A stretch of 37,039 nt of DNA from Geotalea toluenoxydans JCM 15764 (GTDB lineage Bacteria; Desulfobacterota; Desulfuromonadia; Geobacterales; Geobacteraceae), in contig NZ_BBCJ01000037.1 in NCBI RefSeq assembly GCF_001311985.1, forward strand, positions 1 through 37,039. The letters run 5' to 3'. The translations under genes and the position numbers were made by a program. Below, in pieces: positions 17,550-28,559 of the stretch. Position 1 is the first letter of the stretch; each line of letters begins with the position of its first letter. The notes beneath the pieces are model-generated. The model had not been told where the DNA came from, did not search any database, and saw only the letters and a program-made list of their open reading frames with translations.

Positions 17550-18331
17550 ATGGAATACGAAAATCTGCTTATTGAAAAACGTGGCGCAGTAGCGCTCCTC
17601 TCGGTTAACCGCCCCAAAGCGCTCAACAGCTGAACAGCGCCGTGCTGGATGAACTGATCGCTGCCTTTAGCGCACTGGGCCAGGATGAGGGTGTCGGGGC
17701 GATAGTCCTTACCGGCAGCGGTGAGAAGGCCTTTGTTGCAGGGGCAGACATCGCGGAAATGGTTGATCTGTCCGCCATGCAGGCCCAGGAATTCTCCAGG
17801 AAGGGGCAGCAGCTGGTCAACCTGATCGGCCGGCTGGCCAAGCCGGTCATAGCAGCCGTCAACGGCTTTGCCCTGGGTGGCGGGCTGGAGATGGTACTGG
17901 CCTGCGACTTTGCCTATGCCTCGGAAAATGCCAAGCTCGGCCTTCCCGAGGTGACGCTTGGTATCATCCCCGGATTTGGCGGCACCCAAAAACTTGCCCG
18001 GCTCATCGGCCGCAGCCGTGCCAACGAGCTGATCTTCACCGGCAGGATGCTCACCGCAGTCGAGGCAAAGGACTGGGGCGTTGTCAATGCAGTGTTCCCG
18101 GCAGGGGAACTGGTTGCCAAGGCCATGGAAACTGCCGGCAAAATTGCCGCCAACGGTCAGCTCGGTGTGGCCCATGCCAAGGATGCCGTCAAAAGCGGCC
18201 TGGATATGGCAGAAGCAGACGGAATGAATTACGAATCGGTTCACTTCGGTGCACTTTTCTCTACTGCAGACCAAAGGGAAGGGATGCGGGCGTTTCTTGA
18301 GAAGAGAAAGCCGGTGTTTTCCGGCAGATGA
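17550..18331 (+). CDS. Enoyl-CoA hydratase (crotonase) (one frameshift)
   Basis: Hydrates crotonyl-CoA to 3-hydroxybutyryl-CoA. MEYENLLIEKRGAVALLSVN, then NRPKALN; one base is missing near 17630, where AACAGC-TGA should continue as LNSAVLDELIAAFSALGQ. Oxyanion-hole motifs EKAFVAGADIAEMV and NGFALGGGLEMVLACDFAYA; both catalytic glutamates are present (GGGLEM and LPEVTLGIIPGFGGTQKL). The C-terminus ends FLEKRKPVFSGR. Corrected length is about 260 aa. Third enzyme of the thiolase operon; with its two upstream neighbours it makes a complete crotonyl-CoA to acetyl-CoA module. Confidence 0.88.
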
Positions 18332-18364
18332 GCAGCATAGACAGGAACTAATTGGGGAAAAGCT

Positions 18365-20351
18365 ATGGAAGCGACACGCGAACTATACTGGAATATCGGC
18401 CATGGGGCACTTGTACTGTTGCCCATGTACCTCTTTACTTTTGTTGCCCTGGGACTTGATCAAAAGCGGCCTGAAGCGGCTTGATATCTATCGTCAGGGA
18501 AAACCCCTGGATCGCTTCGGCAACAGGGGCGAGCGCATCGCCAATCTCCTGAAGAATGTCTTTCTGCAGAGCCGGGTGCTGATGGTCAAGGGACCCGGTT
18601 ATGCCCACGGTCTTTTCTTCTGGGGCTTCTTCGTCCTCTTTGTCGGCACCATACTCGTGGCCCTCCAGGCAGATTTCACCGACCTCCTCTTCGGCTTCAG
18701 GTTCCTGGACGGCGAGTTCTACAAATTCTTTTCCCTGGCGCTGGATCTGGCCGGTCTTGCCGCCGTCGTCATGCTGGCCGGTCTCTTTGTCCGCCGTTAC
18801 CTGGTGCGCCCCAAAGGGCTTGAAACCGGCCGCGACGACGCCATCATGCACGGCCTGCTCTTTGCCATCCTCATAACCGGCTTTGTCATCGAAGGGGCAC
18901 GGATGGCCGTCAACGAGCTGCCCAACGACCCGGCCCTGGCGGCATGGTCGCCGGTGGGACTAATGATCGCCAAAGCGCTTGCCGGCATGGGCGAACCAGC
19001 CCTGCGCGCCCTGCACCAGGGGCTGTGGTGGGTCCATTTCTTCCTGGTCATCGGTTTCATCTGCGCCATCCCTTTTACCAAGTTCCGGCACATCTTCACC
19101 ACCGCCGCCAATTACTTTTTTGCCGACCTTGGTCCCAAGGGGGCGCTGGTGACCCTGGATATGGAAGGTGATGCCGAAAGCTTCGGCACCGCCAACCTTA
19201 AAGACCTCACCTGGAAAGACATCTTCGACACCGACGCCTGCACCAAATGCAAGCGCTGCCAGGACCGCTGTCCGGCCCACAACACCGACAAGCCCCTTTC
19301 CCCCATGAAAGTCATCAATCAGCTGGGAGAAGTGGCCTGCACCAACCCGGAAGCCAACCTCATCGAAACGGTGAGCAAGGATGCCCTCTGGTCCTGCACC
19401 ACCTGCCGCGCCTGCCAGGAGATCTGCCCGGCCGCCATAGAGCACGTGGGCAAGGTGGTCGACATGCGCCGCAACATGGTGCTCATGGAAGGTGAATTTC
19501 CCGGCGAAGAAGTAATGGCCGCCATGGACAATACCGAAGTCAACGGCAACCCCCTGGGGATGGCCATGGCTTCCAGGGGCGACTGGGCCGAAGGGCTGCC
19601 GGTTAAAAAGATGGCCGAAGATGCCGACGTGGATATCCTCTATTTCGTCGGCTGCTACGCCTCCTTCGACAAGCGCAATATCAAGATCGCCACCAGCTTT
19701 ATCCATCTCTGCGCCGCTGCCGGCATCAAGGTGGGCATTCTCGGCAAAGAAGAGAAGTGCTGTGGTGAACCCATGCGCAAGATGGGCAATGAATACCTGT
19801 ACCAGTCCATGGCCGCCGAAAACATCGAGACCATCAAGGGCTACGGGGTGAAAAAGGTGGTAACCGCCTGTCCCCACTGCTTCAACACCCTGGCCAAGGA
19901 CTATCGGGATTTGGGCTTCGATGTGGAGACCGAGCATTACACCGTCTTCCTCAATCGGCTGGTGGAGCAGGGCAAATTGAAGCTCAAAGCCGAAAGCTTC
20001 GACTGCACCTACCATGACTCATGCTATATCGGCCGTTACAACGATCTGTATAAGGAGCCGCGGGCGCTCATATCGGCGGCAGGCGGCACCATCCTGGAAA
20101 TGGACAAAAGCGGCGCCGAGAGTTTCTGCTGCGGCGCCGGTGGCGGGCGGATCATGGCCGAGGAGAAACTGGGGAGCCGGATCAGCGTCAGCAGGGCGAA
20201 AATGGCAGCCGGGACCGGAGCAGGAATGCTGGTATCGAACTGTCCCTTCTGCATGACCATGTTCGAGGACGGTATCAAGGGGGCAGAGCTGGAAGGGCAG
20301 CTGGTACCGCGGGATATCGGCGAGATACTGCTGGAACGGCTGACCCTGTGA
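18365..20351 (+). CDS. Membrane Fe-S oxidoreductase, EMO-like (EtfAB:menaquinone oxidoreductase), paralogue 1 (one frameshift)
   Basis: Predicted to take electrons from reduced EtfAB and pass them to menaquinone. N-terminal membrane part with about five helices resembles nitrate-reductase gamma subunits (LYWNIGHGALVLLPMYLF, HGLFFWGFFVLFVGTILVAL, LDLAGLAAVVMLAGLFV, LLFAILITGFVIEGA, WWVHFFLVIGFICAIPF). Then two [4Fe-4S] sites (CTKCKRCQDRCPAH, CTTCRACQEICPAA) and two CCG (HdrB/DUF224-type) domains (EEKCCGEPMRK ... CPHCFNT; FCCGAGGGRIM ... CPFCMTMFEDG). The start MEATRELYWNIG at 18365 joins the main frame near 18458; this one junction has one extra base or two missing. Corrected length is about 661 aa. 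It follows the crotonase gene by 33 bp. Confidence 0.82.
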
Positions 20352-20385
20352 AGTGAAGCAGTTGTCGTGAAGGACGGGAGATATC

Positions 20386-20475
20386 ATGTCCATGCGGGAA
20401 TGTATGAAGCAGTTTCTTAAGATTGGCGGTACCGTGTGCCATTGTGCTCACGTCCTGTTGCACATTCCGCCATGA
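20386..20475 (+). CDS. Candidate 29-aa Cys/His-rich small protein
   Basis: Short reading frame MSMRECMKQFLKIGGTV followed by CHCAHVLLHIPP, preceded by GGGAG five bases before the ATG. It has three Cys and three His, most in a CHCAH cluster. It lies between the EMO-like gene and sucC, which are otherwise 215 bp apart. The function is unknown; it could be a leader peptide, a metal-binding peptide or chance. Confidence rests only on the ribosome site and composition. Confidence 0.35.
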   Translation: MSMRECMKQFLKIGGTVCHCAHVLLHIPP

Positions 20476-20566
20476 AAGATCGCCATGCTGGTTACTGGTC
20501 CTACTGTAATGATTAAAAGCGGGATGCCGCTGATGATGCGAGTTTTACTCGCGGGGAGAGGATTGC

Positions 20567-21732
20567 ATGAATATACATGAGTATCAGGCAAAGGCAATAC
20601 TGAGGGAATTCGGGGTGCCCGTTCCGGATGGGCACGTCTGCTACAACGGCGCCAGCGCCCGTGAATGGGCGAAACGGCTGAGTGAGGGACCTTGGGTAGT
20701 GAAGGCCCAGATCCATGCCGGTGGCCGTGGCAAGGGGGGCGGTGTCAAGCTGGCCCGCACCGCCGACGAGGTACGAAACACCGCCCGGGACATGCTTGGC
20801 ATGATCCTGCGCACCCACCAGACCGGACCTGAAGGGAAGGTTGTTACCCGGGTCCTGGTGGAAAACGGCTGCAATATCGGCACTGAACTGTACATCAGCC
20901 TCCTGGTGGACCGTGCCACCTCCAAGGTGACGGTCATGGCCTCCACCGAAGGGGGAATGGACATCGAAGAGGTTGCCGCCAAGACACCGGAGAAAATCTT
21001 CCGCGAGGCCATCGACCCGCTGGTGGGACTTACCCCCTTCCAGTGCCGCAATCTGGCCTTCAGCCTGGGACTTACCGGCAAGCTGACCAACAAGGCTGTC
21101 AAGCTGCTGCAGGGGCTCTACGAAACCTTTATCGGCTGCGACTGCTCTCTGTTGGAGATCAACCCCCTGGTCGTGACCAAGGAAGGGGATCTGCTCTGTC
21201 TGGACGCCAAGTTCGGCTTCGACGACAACGCCGTCTTCAGGCATCCCAAGATCGGCGACATGCGGGATTATGACGAGGAAGACCCCAACGAGGTGGAAGC
21301 ATCACAGCACGACCTCTCCTATGTCTCCCTGGCCGGCAACATCGGCTGTCTGGTCAACGGCGCCGGTCTGGCCATGGCCACCATGGATATTATCAAACAT
21401 TCCGGCGGCAATCCGGCCAACTTCCTGGACGTTGGGGGCGGGGCGACCATCGAGCGCGTTACCGAAGCTTCAAGATCATCCTTTCCGACAAGAACGTCAA
21501 AGGCATCCTGGTCAACATCTTCGGCGGCATCATGAAATGCGATGTCATTGCCACCGGGGTCATCGAGGCTGCCAAGCAGGTCTCCCTCAAGGTGCCGCTG
21601 GTCGTTCGTCTGGAAGGTACCAATGTGGATAAAGGCAAAGAAATCCTTTCCGCCAGTGGTCTGAATATTATCGCCGCCGACGGCATGGCCGACGCCGCAA
21701 ATAAAATCGTCCAGGCCGTGGTAGCTGCCTGA
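20567..21732 (+). CDS. sucC: Succinyl-CoA synthetase beta subunit (one frameshift)
   Basis: ADP/GDP-forming succinate-CoA ligase, beta chain. [20 protein letters not shown] is the classic N-terminus; the ATP-grasp domain has [40 protein letters not shown] and DDNAVFRHP; the CoA-ligase domain has [29 protein letters not shown] and [15 protein letters not shown]. One base is missing near 21469, joining RVTEA to [15 protein letters not shown]. Corrected length is about 388 aa. It precedes sucD by 13 bp. A dedicated copy inside a benzoate-type cluster may keep the succinyl-CoA/succinate pair in balance, for example for CoA transfer to aromatic or dicarboxylic acids (inference). Confidence 0.9.
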
Positions 21733-21745
21733 GGGGGGGAGAGCA

Positions 21746-22618
<873 letters not shown>

Positions 22619-22637
22619 TGAAAAGTGGAATCAGTTT

Positions 22638-22734
22638 GTTACAGCATTGCCGAGGATATGCCGGTTTTCGGGGTGAGGACTGCATGGTTTTGCTGCTGTA
22701 ACAGGGTCGTTGGCCACCCTTGCTGGGTGGCCAA
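22638..22734 (+). promoter_or_regulatory. Hairpin cluster between sucD and a small RHH gene
   Basis: Long-range pair GTTACAGCA (22638-22646) / TGCTGTAAC (22694-22702), then a perfect 10-bp hairpin TTGGCCACCC (22710-22719) / GGGTGGCCAA (22725-22734) with loop TTGCT. No T run follows the second hairpin. It could be a Rho-type terminator of sucCD or a leader structure for the downstream gene. Confidence 0.5.
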
Positions 22735-22762
22735 TGGCTCGCAGGTAAAGGAGGTACTTAAA

Positions 22763-22951
22763 ATGGGTCTGTATAAGGAAAATCCGCGGTACAAATGTGT
22801 GTCGGCACGGTTGAGCGATGATGAATGGGAAGACTTGATGATCGTCTGCGGGCAAAAGAGAACAAGCATGTCCGAGTGCATCAGAGAAGCTTTAACAGCA
22901 CTGCTGATGGAAAACGGCTTGAGAGGGGAAAGGGCGGAAACCGCAGGATGA
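22763..22951 (+). CDS. Small ribbon-helix-helix (CopG-like) protein
   Basis: 62 aa from ATG 22763, preceded by an excellent AAAGGAGG site. The sequence KCVSARLSDDEWEDLMIVC looks like the beta-strand and first helix of a CopG/Arc-type ribbon-helix-helix domain, and KRTSMSECIREALTALLMEN like the second helix. It is likely a DNA-binding dimer. It sits about 60 bp upstream of the etf promoter (23013-23046) and after sucCD, so it might regulate one of them or belong to a stand-alone control circuit. No toxin partner is visible next to it. Confidence 0.62.
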   Translation: MGLYKENPRYKCVSARLSDDEWEDLMIVCGQKRTSMSECIREALTALLMENGLRGERAETAG

Positions 22952-23012
22952 GAGGGCAATCTGCAGCAAAATCCGGTCAGGGAAATATGCAGAAAAGCAG
23001 GAAAACTTTTTC

Positions 23013-23046
23013 TTGCTTATAAAATAGTATTATGGTACGAATTTAC
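23013..23046 (+). promoter_or_regulatory. Shared-motif promoter of the etf operon (copy 3 of 3)
   Basis: TTGCTT (23013-23018), 17-bp spacer, TACGAA (23036-23041), with the motif core AAATAGTATTATGGTAC and ATTTAC (23041-23046). The inverted repeat is weaker here (AAATAG / GAATTT). About 102 nt to ATG 23143; a leader hairpin GCCCGGTCA ... TGAC ... CGGGC spans 23076-23109. Confidence 0.66.
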
Positions 23047-23142
23047 ACATAACGTTGTTTGGTTTTTAAAATCATGCCCGGTCATTTGCGGCTCCCTGAC
23101 TGCTCGGGCGACGCTGTTCAATACCAGACTAGGAGTAGCCAC

Positions 23143-23955
23143 ATGCTTGTCATCTCCTGCATTAAACAGGTGCCTGATACTACCCAGGTAAAAATCGATC
23201 CGGTGACCAATACTCTGGTCCGGGAGGGGATTCCCTTCATCATCAACCCTTACGATACCCATGCCCTGGAAGAGAGCCTCAATCTCAAGGATCGTTTTGG
23301 GCTTCGTGCCGTGGCGCTCTCCATGGGACCGCCAAACACCGAGGCTACCCTGAGAAAGGCAGCCGCCCTGGGAGTCGATGAAGCCATTCTCCTTTCCGAC
23401 CGCGCCTTTGGCGGAGCCGATACCCTGGCCACCAGCAAGGTTCTTTCTGCGGCCATCGAACGGCTCAATGACCAGGAGGAGGTGGGCATTGTCTTCTGCG
23501 GCAAGCAAACCATCGATGGCGACACAGCCCAGGTAGGGCCCGGCATCGCCACCCGTCTCGGCTTTACACAGCTGACGCTGGTCGATCGCATCGAGAGCCT
23601 TGACCTGGTGAAGAAAAAAATCCGGGTGCGGCGCAAGCTGGAAGGGCGCCACGAGATAGTGGAAGCTCCCCTGCCGGTGATGATCACCGTGGTCCGAGAG
23701 CTGAACCGTCCCCGTTACCCGACCGTCCCCATGCGGCTCATGGCCCAGGAGACCGAAGTCAAGGTCTGGGACAACACGATCCTCAAGCTGGATGCAACCA
23801 CTGTCGGCCTCAAGGGCTCTCCCACCTGGGTAAGCAAGATTTTCTCCCCGGAACGGGACCAGGGAGAGATCATCGGCGATGGGATCAATGATCCGGTGGG
23901 AACGGCGAATCTGCTCATCGACAAGATGGTCGACAAGGACATGCTGGCCATATGA
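23143..23955 (+). CDS. etfB: Electron transfer flavoprotein beta subunit
   Basis: 270 aa and intact. MLVISCIKQVPDTTQVKIDP is the canonical N-terminus; INPYDTHALEESLNLKDRFG, ALSMGPPNTEATLRKAAALG and ILLSDRAFGGADTLATSKVL follow; the AMP/FAD-contact region FCGKQTIDGDTAQVGPGIAT and the recognition-loop segment RKLEGRHEIVEAPLPVMITV are intact. It pairs with the next gene to accept electrons from acyl-CoA dehydrogenases. An AGGAG site lies 8 bp before the ATG. It is the first gene behind the third shared-motif promoter. Confidence 0.92.
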   Translation: MLVISCIKQVPDTTQVKIDPVTNTLVREGIPFIINPYDTHALEESLNLKDRFGLRAVALSMGPPNTEATLRKAAALGVDEAILLSDRAFGGADTLATSKVLSAAIERLNDQEEVGIVFCGKQTIDGDTAQVGPGIATRLGFTQLTLVDRIESLDLVKKKIRVRRKLEGRHEIVEAPLPVMITVVRELNRPRYPTVPMRLMAQETEVKVWDNTILKLDATTVGLKGSPTWVSKIFSPERDQGEIIGDGINDPVGTANLLIDKMVDKDMLAI

Positions 23956-24038
23956 GCAGTGACGAGTGGAGCGTGACGAGTGACGGGTAAGGTGCGAGGA
24001 GACAGGCGTGAGGGGAACAGCAAAGGAGGAGTCAGCCA

Positions 24039-25387
24039 ATGACTGAGGCAAAGAAACCGATGAAGAAACCACGGGGCAAGGCGCGGGTCGTCGAGGGCAA
24101 ATGTATTGCCTGTGGCGCCCGGTGCGAAAGCTCCTGCCCGGTAAACTCCATAGAGATGAGCGACGGGGGCGAACCTGCGTTCTTGCCGAGAAATGCATCG
24201 GCTGCGAAAAGTGCATCAAGGTCTGCCCTGCCTCCGCCCTGGAGATGTTTTATGCGCCGGAGGATCTGGAGCTGCTCAAGCAGTGGGATAAGGAGCACGG
24301 GGCGGCCGGTGAAGAGATCGGTGACGAGGAGAAGCAGCTCAGGGAAATGCTGGCACGTTACCGGGGCGTCTGGGTTTTTATCGAGCAATACGATGGAGAA
24401 GTGGCCAAGGTTTCATGGGAACTCCTGGGGACAGGGGCCGGCCTGGCAAAGACCCTCGGTGTTGAACTTTCTGCGGTAGTCATTGGCGATCATGTGGGGC
24501 ATATCTGCGGCGAAGCATTCGCCTATGGGGCCGATCAGGCCATCCTGCTTGATGCTCCGGTCTACGCGCACTACCGCACCCAGCCCTATACGCAAGCCAT
24601 CTGTCATCTCATCGAAAAGCACCGTCCCGAGGTCATCCTCATGGGGGCGACCGGGCAGGGGCGCGACCTGGCAGGGGCGGTGGCGACTATTGTCAAGACC
24701 GGCCTCACTGCGGACTGCACCGGGCTCGGCATCGACGACAAGCGGAACCTGATGCAGACCAGGCCGGCTTTCGGCGGCAACATCATGGCCACCATCATGT
24801 GCGATAAGTTCCGGCCCCAGATGTCCACCGTCAGGCCCCACGTCATGCAGATGCCCGAGCGCCAGGAAGGCCGCACCGGCAGGGTTGTCCGCGAGACGTT
24901 TGCACCCCGGGAAGAGGATGTGCTGGTCAAGGTCATCGAGGTCCTGAATGATAAGGACGGCAAGGATCAGGTGGATGTGGCTGCTGCCGAGATCATCGTT
25001 TCCGGCGGTCGCGGCTTGATGAACAAGGAAAACTTCTCCATGCTCCAGCAACTGGCTGACGAACTCGGCGGGGTGGTGGGCGCTTCGCGTAGCGCAGTAG
25101 ATGCTGGTTGGATGCCCCACAGCCGCCAGGTGGGTCAGACCGGCAAGACGGTAAGGCCGAAGATCTATATTGCCTGTGGCATTTCCGGGGCCATTCAGCA
25201 CATGGTCGGCATGCAGGACTCCGATGTGATCATCGCCATCAATCGCGACCCCGAGGCTCCCATTTTCCAGATTGCCACCTATGGCATCGTCGGAGACCTG
25301 TTCCAGGTGATCCCGGCATTGATCGGCAGAGTGCGCAGCATGAAGTCCCAGCGCGGCGGTACAGAGCCCGAGCGGGTCGCCGTCTGA
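24039..25387 (+). CDS. etfA: Electron transfer flavoprotein alpha subunit with N-terminal 2[4Fe-4S] ferredoxin domain (one frameshift)
   Basis: EtfA with an added ferredoxin domain, a form found in strict anaerobes. The N-terminus has CIACGARCESSCPVNSIEM and, after one missing base near 24178 is restored, EKCIGCEKCIKVCPASALEM. The ETF alpha body follows (VFIEQYDGEVAKVSWELLG, LMGATGQGRDLAGAVATIV, GLTADCTGLGIDDKRNLMQT) and the FAD-binding C-terminal domain (IIVSGGRGLMNKENFSMLQQ, VGASRSAVDAGWMPHSRQVG, YIACGISGAIQHMVGMQ, IAINRDPEAPIFQIATYGIV). Corrected length is about 449 aa. An AAAGGAGG site precedes it. The spacer after etfB (23956-24038) contains short GTGACGAGTG-type direct repeats. Confidence 0.9.
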
Positions 25388-25423
25388 TTTCCCTGTTACC
25401 GGAAGAGATTTAGCGAGGTTACC

Positions 25424-27404
25424 ATGTCAAACACCACAATATTCATACCGCTCTTCATCGTTGCCAGCCTCACCTTCATCTACAGCTGCTATCAAAGGTT
25501 GCAGCTAGTCGCCGTCGGCAGCGCCGAAGAGCGCTTGGATAACCCCTTGTCCAGGCTGGCAGGGACCTTTGCCTATGCTTTCGGACAGAAAAGGGTGCTG
25601 GCTCGCCCCTATGGGGTCAATCATTTCTTTCTTTTCTGGGCATTCATGTTCCTGCTCGTTGCCAACGTGGAGTTCCTGCTGGAAGGGCTTTTCCCCGGAG
25701 TGAGCCTGTCGGCCCTGCCTGCCCCCCTCTACCACGTTCTGGAGCTGACCTTCGATCTGGTGTCGCTGGTTGCCCTGGCCTGCGTGGTGGTGGCCCTTGT
25801 TCGCCGGTTATTTTTCGCTCCGGCCTACCTGGAAAACGATTACACCAAGGCGAGAAGCGGCGAGGCGCTGCTGATCCTGGCCATGATCGCCACCCTGATG
25901 CTGGCCTTCTTCTTCCTTAATGGCGCTCAGCTCGCCCAGGGGGGGGATACGATCTGGCAGCCGGTATCGGCCTTCTTCGGCAGCCTGCTCGCCGGTCTTT
26001 CCCCTTCGGCCCTGGAGAGTGTGGCCGGCGCAGCCTGGTGGGTGCATGCGGTAGTGCTGCTGGTTTTCCTCAACCTGCTGCCGCGCAGCAAACATATGCA
26101 TATTCTCACCGCCATCCCCAACTGCTATTTCCGCAGCCTGGAAAAGCCCAATGTCCAGCCGAGGGAGACCTTCAAAAAAGGTGAACGTTACGGGGTCAGC
26201 CAGGTGGAGCAGTTCACCTGGAAAGATCTCTTCGACAGCATGACCTGTACCGAATGCGGCCGCTGCCAGGACCTCTGCCCGGCCCACAACACCGGCAAGC
26301 CCCTCAACCCCAGGCGCATCGTCCACGATATAAAGCAGAACCTCTTCGGCAATGCTTCTGCCTGAAAGAGGCGCAGCAAGGCAAAACTCCTTTGATCGGC
26401 GAGGCCGGGGAGGGGACCATCTGCGAGGAAGCCCTCTGGTCGTGTACCACCTGCGGGGCCTGTCTCTCGGTCTGTCCGGTGCTCATCGAGCATATGCCGA
26501 AAATAGTCAAGATGCGCCGCCACCTGGTGGAAGAGAAGGCAAAGTTTCCCGAGGAACTGCTCAATCTTTTCGAAAATATGGAGCAGCGCAGCAACCCCTG
26601 GGGCATTGCCCCGTCCGAGCGGACCAAATGGAGCACCCAGCTGGGTGAACGTCCCTTCAAAGCGGGTGAAACCGAATACCTCTTCTTTGTCGGCTGTGCC
26701 GGCGCCTTTGACAGCCGCAACAAGCATGTCACCGTGGCCCTGGCGGCACTTCTCGACGCAGCGGGGTAACCTGGGGCATCCTGGGCAAGGACGAAAAATG
26801 TTGTGGCGACAGCGTACGGCGTCTCGGCAATGAGTTCGTTTTTGATAAAATGGCCAGCGAGAACGTGGCCATGCTCAAGGAGCGAGGGGTAACCAAGATC
26901 GTCACCCAGTGCCCCCACTGCTTCAGCACCCTGAAAAACGATTATCGGCAGTACGGGCTGGAGGTTGAAGTGTTGCACCACAGTCAGCTCATAGCGCAAC
27001 TGGTCCGGGATGGAAAGCTGAAGGCCGCCAAAGCAGCAAATATGGGCAAGGTGGTATTCCACGACTCCTGTTACCTGGGACGTCATAATGACACCTTCGA
27101 AGCGCCCCGTGAGGTTATCGCCGCCGCCACCGGCCAGGCTCCGGGAGAATTCGGCCGTAACCGGGAAAGCGCCTTCTGTTGCGGCGCCGGCGGTGGGCGC
27201 ATGTGGATGGAAGAGCAGACCGGCACCAGGATCAATCTTGAGCGGGTCAAAGAAGCCCTGCAACAGCAACCGGACACCCTTTGCGTCAGTTGTCCCTACT
27301 GCATGACCATGCTGGAGGACGGCCTGAAGGACGAGGGGGCAAACCAGGTAAGGGTGAAGGATATTGCCGAGGTAATGGCCGAAAGCCTGAGGCCGAATGC
27401 ATAG
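25424..27404 (+). CDS. Membrane Fe-S oxidoreductase, EMO-like, paralogue 2 (two frameshifts)
   Basis: Same architecture as the 18365 gene: N-terminal membrane helices (IFIPLFIVASLTFIYSCYQ, HFFLFWAFMFLLVANVEFLL, TFDLVSLVALACVVVALV, ALLILAMIATLMLAFFFL, AWWVHAVVLLVFLNLLP), two [4Fe-4S] sites (CTECGRCQDLCPAH and CTTCGACLSVCPV) and two CCG domains (DEKCCGDSVRRLGN ... CPHCFST; FCCGAGGGRMWMEE ... CPYCMTMLEDG). A base is missing between 26344 and 26355 (near KQNLFGN / CFCLKEAQQ) and another near 26765 (LLDAAGVTWGILGKDEKC). Corrected length is about 660 aa. Directly after etfBA it is the best candidate for the EtfAB:menaquinone oxidoreductase. Confidence 0.86.
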
Positions 27405-27413
27405 CACACCTGT

Positions 27414-27433
27414 GGCGCAGCTTCTGCTGCGCC
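27414..27433 (+). terminator. Hairpin after the etf-EMO operon
   Basis: Perfect 8-bp stem GGCGCAGC (27414-27421) / GCTGCGCC (27426-27433), loop TTCT, followed by TTGCCC. The T run is short, so strength is uncertain. Confidence 0.55.
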
Positions 27434-27512
27434 TTGCCCGGTGGCCTCAAACGACGAAAAAAGCAGACCATCCATGAGTTATCCATCCTCAGGCAAAAAT
27501 GGATAGAGGGAT

Positions 27513-28352
27513 ATGACCATGGCCAAGAATGTGAAAAAAAAGAATTATACCATTCGATCAGTGTCCAACGCCTTCGATCTGCTCGAACAGTTCCACGGCG
27601 ATGTGTCCGAGATGGGCCTCACCGATCTCAGCCATAATCTGCAGCTGACAAAGAACAATGTCTTCCGATTGCTGGCAACCCTGCAGTCGCGCCATTACGT
27701 GGAGCATGATTCCCACACGGAAAAATACCGCCTGGGTTTCAAGACGGTAGAGTTGGGGCAGACAGTGATCCGCCAGCGGGGGCGACTGAATAACTCCAGG
27801 GAAATCATCGAGGAACTGGTCAAGGAATGTAACGAGACGGTCTGCGTCTCGGTAATGAAAGACTTCTGCAGCGTCAACCTGGACGTGGTGGAATGCGACC
27901 ACCCCCTGCGGGTCATCCCCCGCATCGGTGTGCGGCTTCCCGCCTATTGCACGGCGGCAGGCAAATCCCAGATCGCCTATTTCGCAGACGACATCCTCAA
28001 GAAATACCTCAGCGAAAACCAATTGCAGCAGCATACGGAAAACACCATCATTATTCCCGAGCAATTGAAGAGACACCTGCGGGAAGTGGCCAGTCAGGGT
28101 TATGCAATCGAGAACGAAGAGCTGGACATCGGTGTGATAAGTGTCGCCGCCCCCATTCGCGATTACATGTCCAGGATCATCGGCGCGGTCACTCTGCTTG
28201 GTCCGTCCCAAAGGCTTTCCACAAAGCTCATGGAAAGCACCTTCATCCCGCTGGTCATGAAAGGCGCCGGGGAAATCTCCGCCAAGCTCGGCTACTGCGG
28301 CGGCCAGGCCGAGGAAATACATCCGGTACTTCTGGGAAGGGCGCAGGGCTGA
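27513..28352 (+). CDS. IclR-family transcriptional regulator (second copy)
   Basis: 279 aa and intact. Winged helix-turn-helix: YTIRSVSNAFDLLEQFHGD, LTDLSHNLQLTKNNVFRLLA and LQSRHYVEHDSHTEKYRLGF. IclR effector domain: IIEELVKECNETVCVSVMKD, RLPAYCTAAGKSQIAYFADD, QGYAIENEELDIGVISVAAP and IRDYMSRIIGAVTLLGPSQR. The CTAAGK-containing loop is typical of the ligand pocket. It lies about 110 bp after the second EMO-like gene in the same direction and may be part of that operon. It is distinct from the iclR at 4050; either could control the shared promoter motif. Confidence 0.88.
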   Translation: MTMAKNVKKKNYTIRSVSNAFDLLEQFHGDVSEMGLTDLSHNLQLTKNNVFRLLATLQSRHYVEHDSHTEKYRLGFKTVELGQTVIRQRGRLNNSREIIEELVKECNETVCVSVMKDFCSVNLDVVECDHPLRVIPRIGVRLPAYCTAAGKSQIAYFADDILKKYLSENQLQQHTENTIIIPEQLKRHLREVASQGYAIENEELDIGVISVAAPIRDYMSRIIGAVTLLGPSQRLSTKLMESTFIPLVMKGAGEISAKLGYCGGQAEEIHPVLLGRAQG

Positions 28353-28559
28353 TTACTGCGCCCCACATCTCCATTTATCCTTTCGCACACAGTAATTCCT
28401 TCCCGATAAGCCAATACAAACAAATTCATTTTAATAGTCGGACGTGGTATAAAGTTCTTGCCCAGCTGGCGTATGCCAGGAGGGTGGAGCGCTGAGCCAC
28501 ACTACTGCCTCAGCCGTTGGCAAAGAATAATGTGGGACTGCTTTCAAGCCCGAAATCAG

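Noticed and set aside
20440..20470. Sigma-54 (-24/-12) promoter upstream of sucC
   Set aside because: TTGCA is present but the GG at the -24 position with the required 10-bp spacing is absent; no other convincing -24/-12 site was found by eye in the long spacers.
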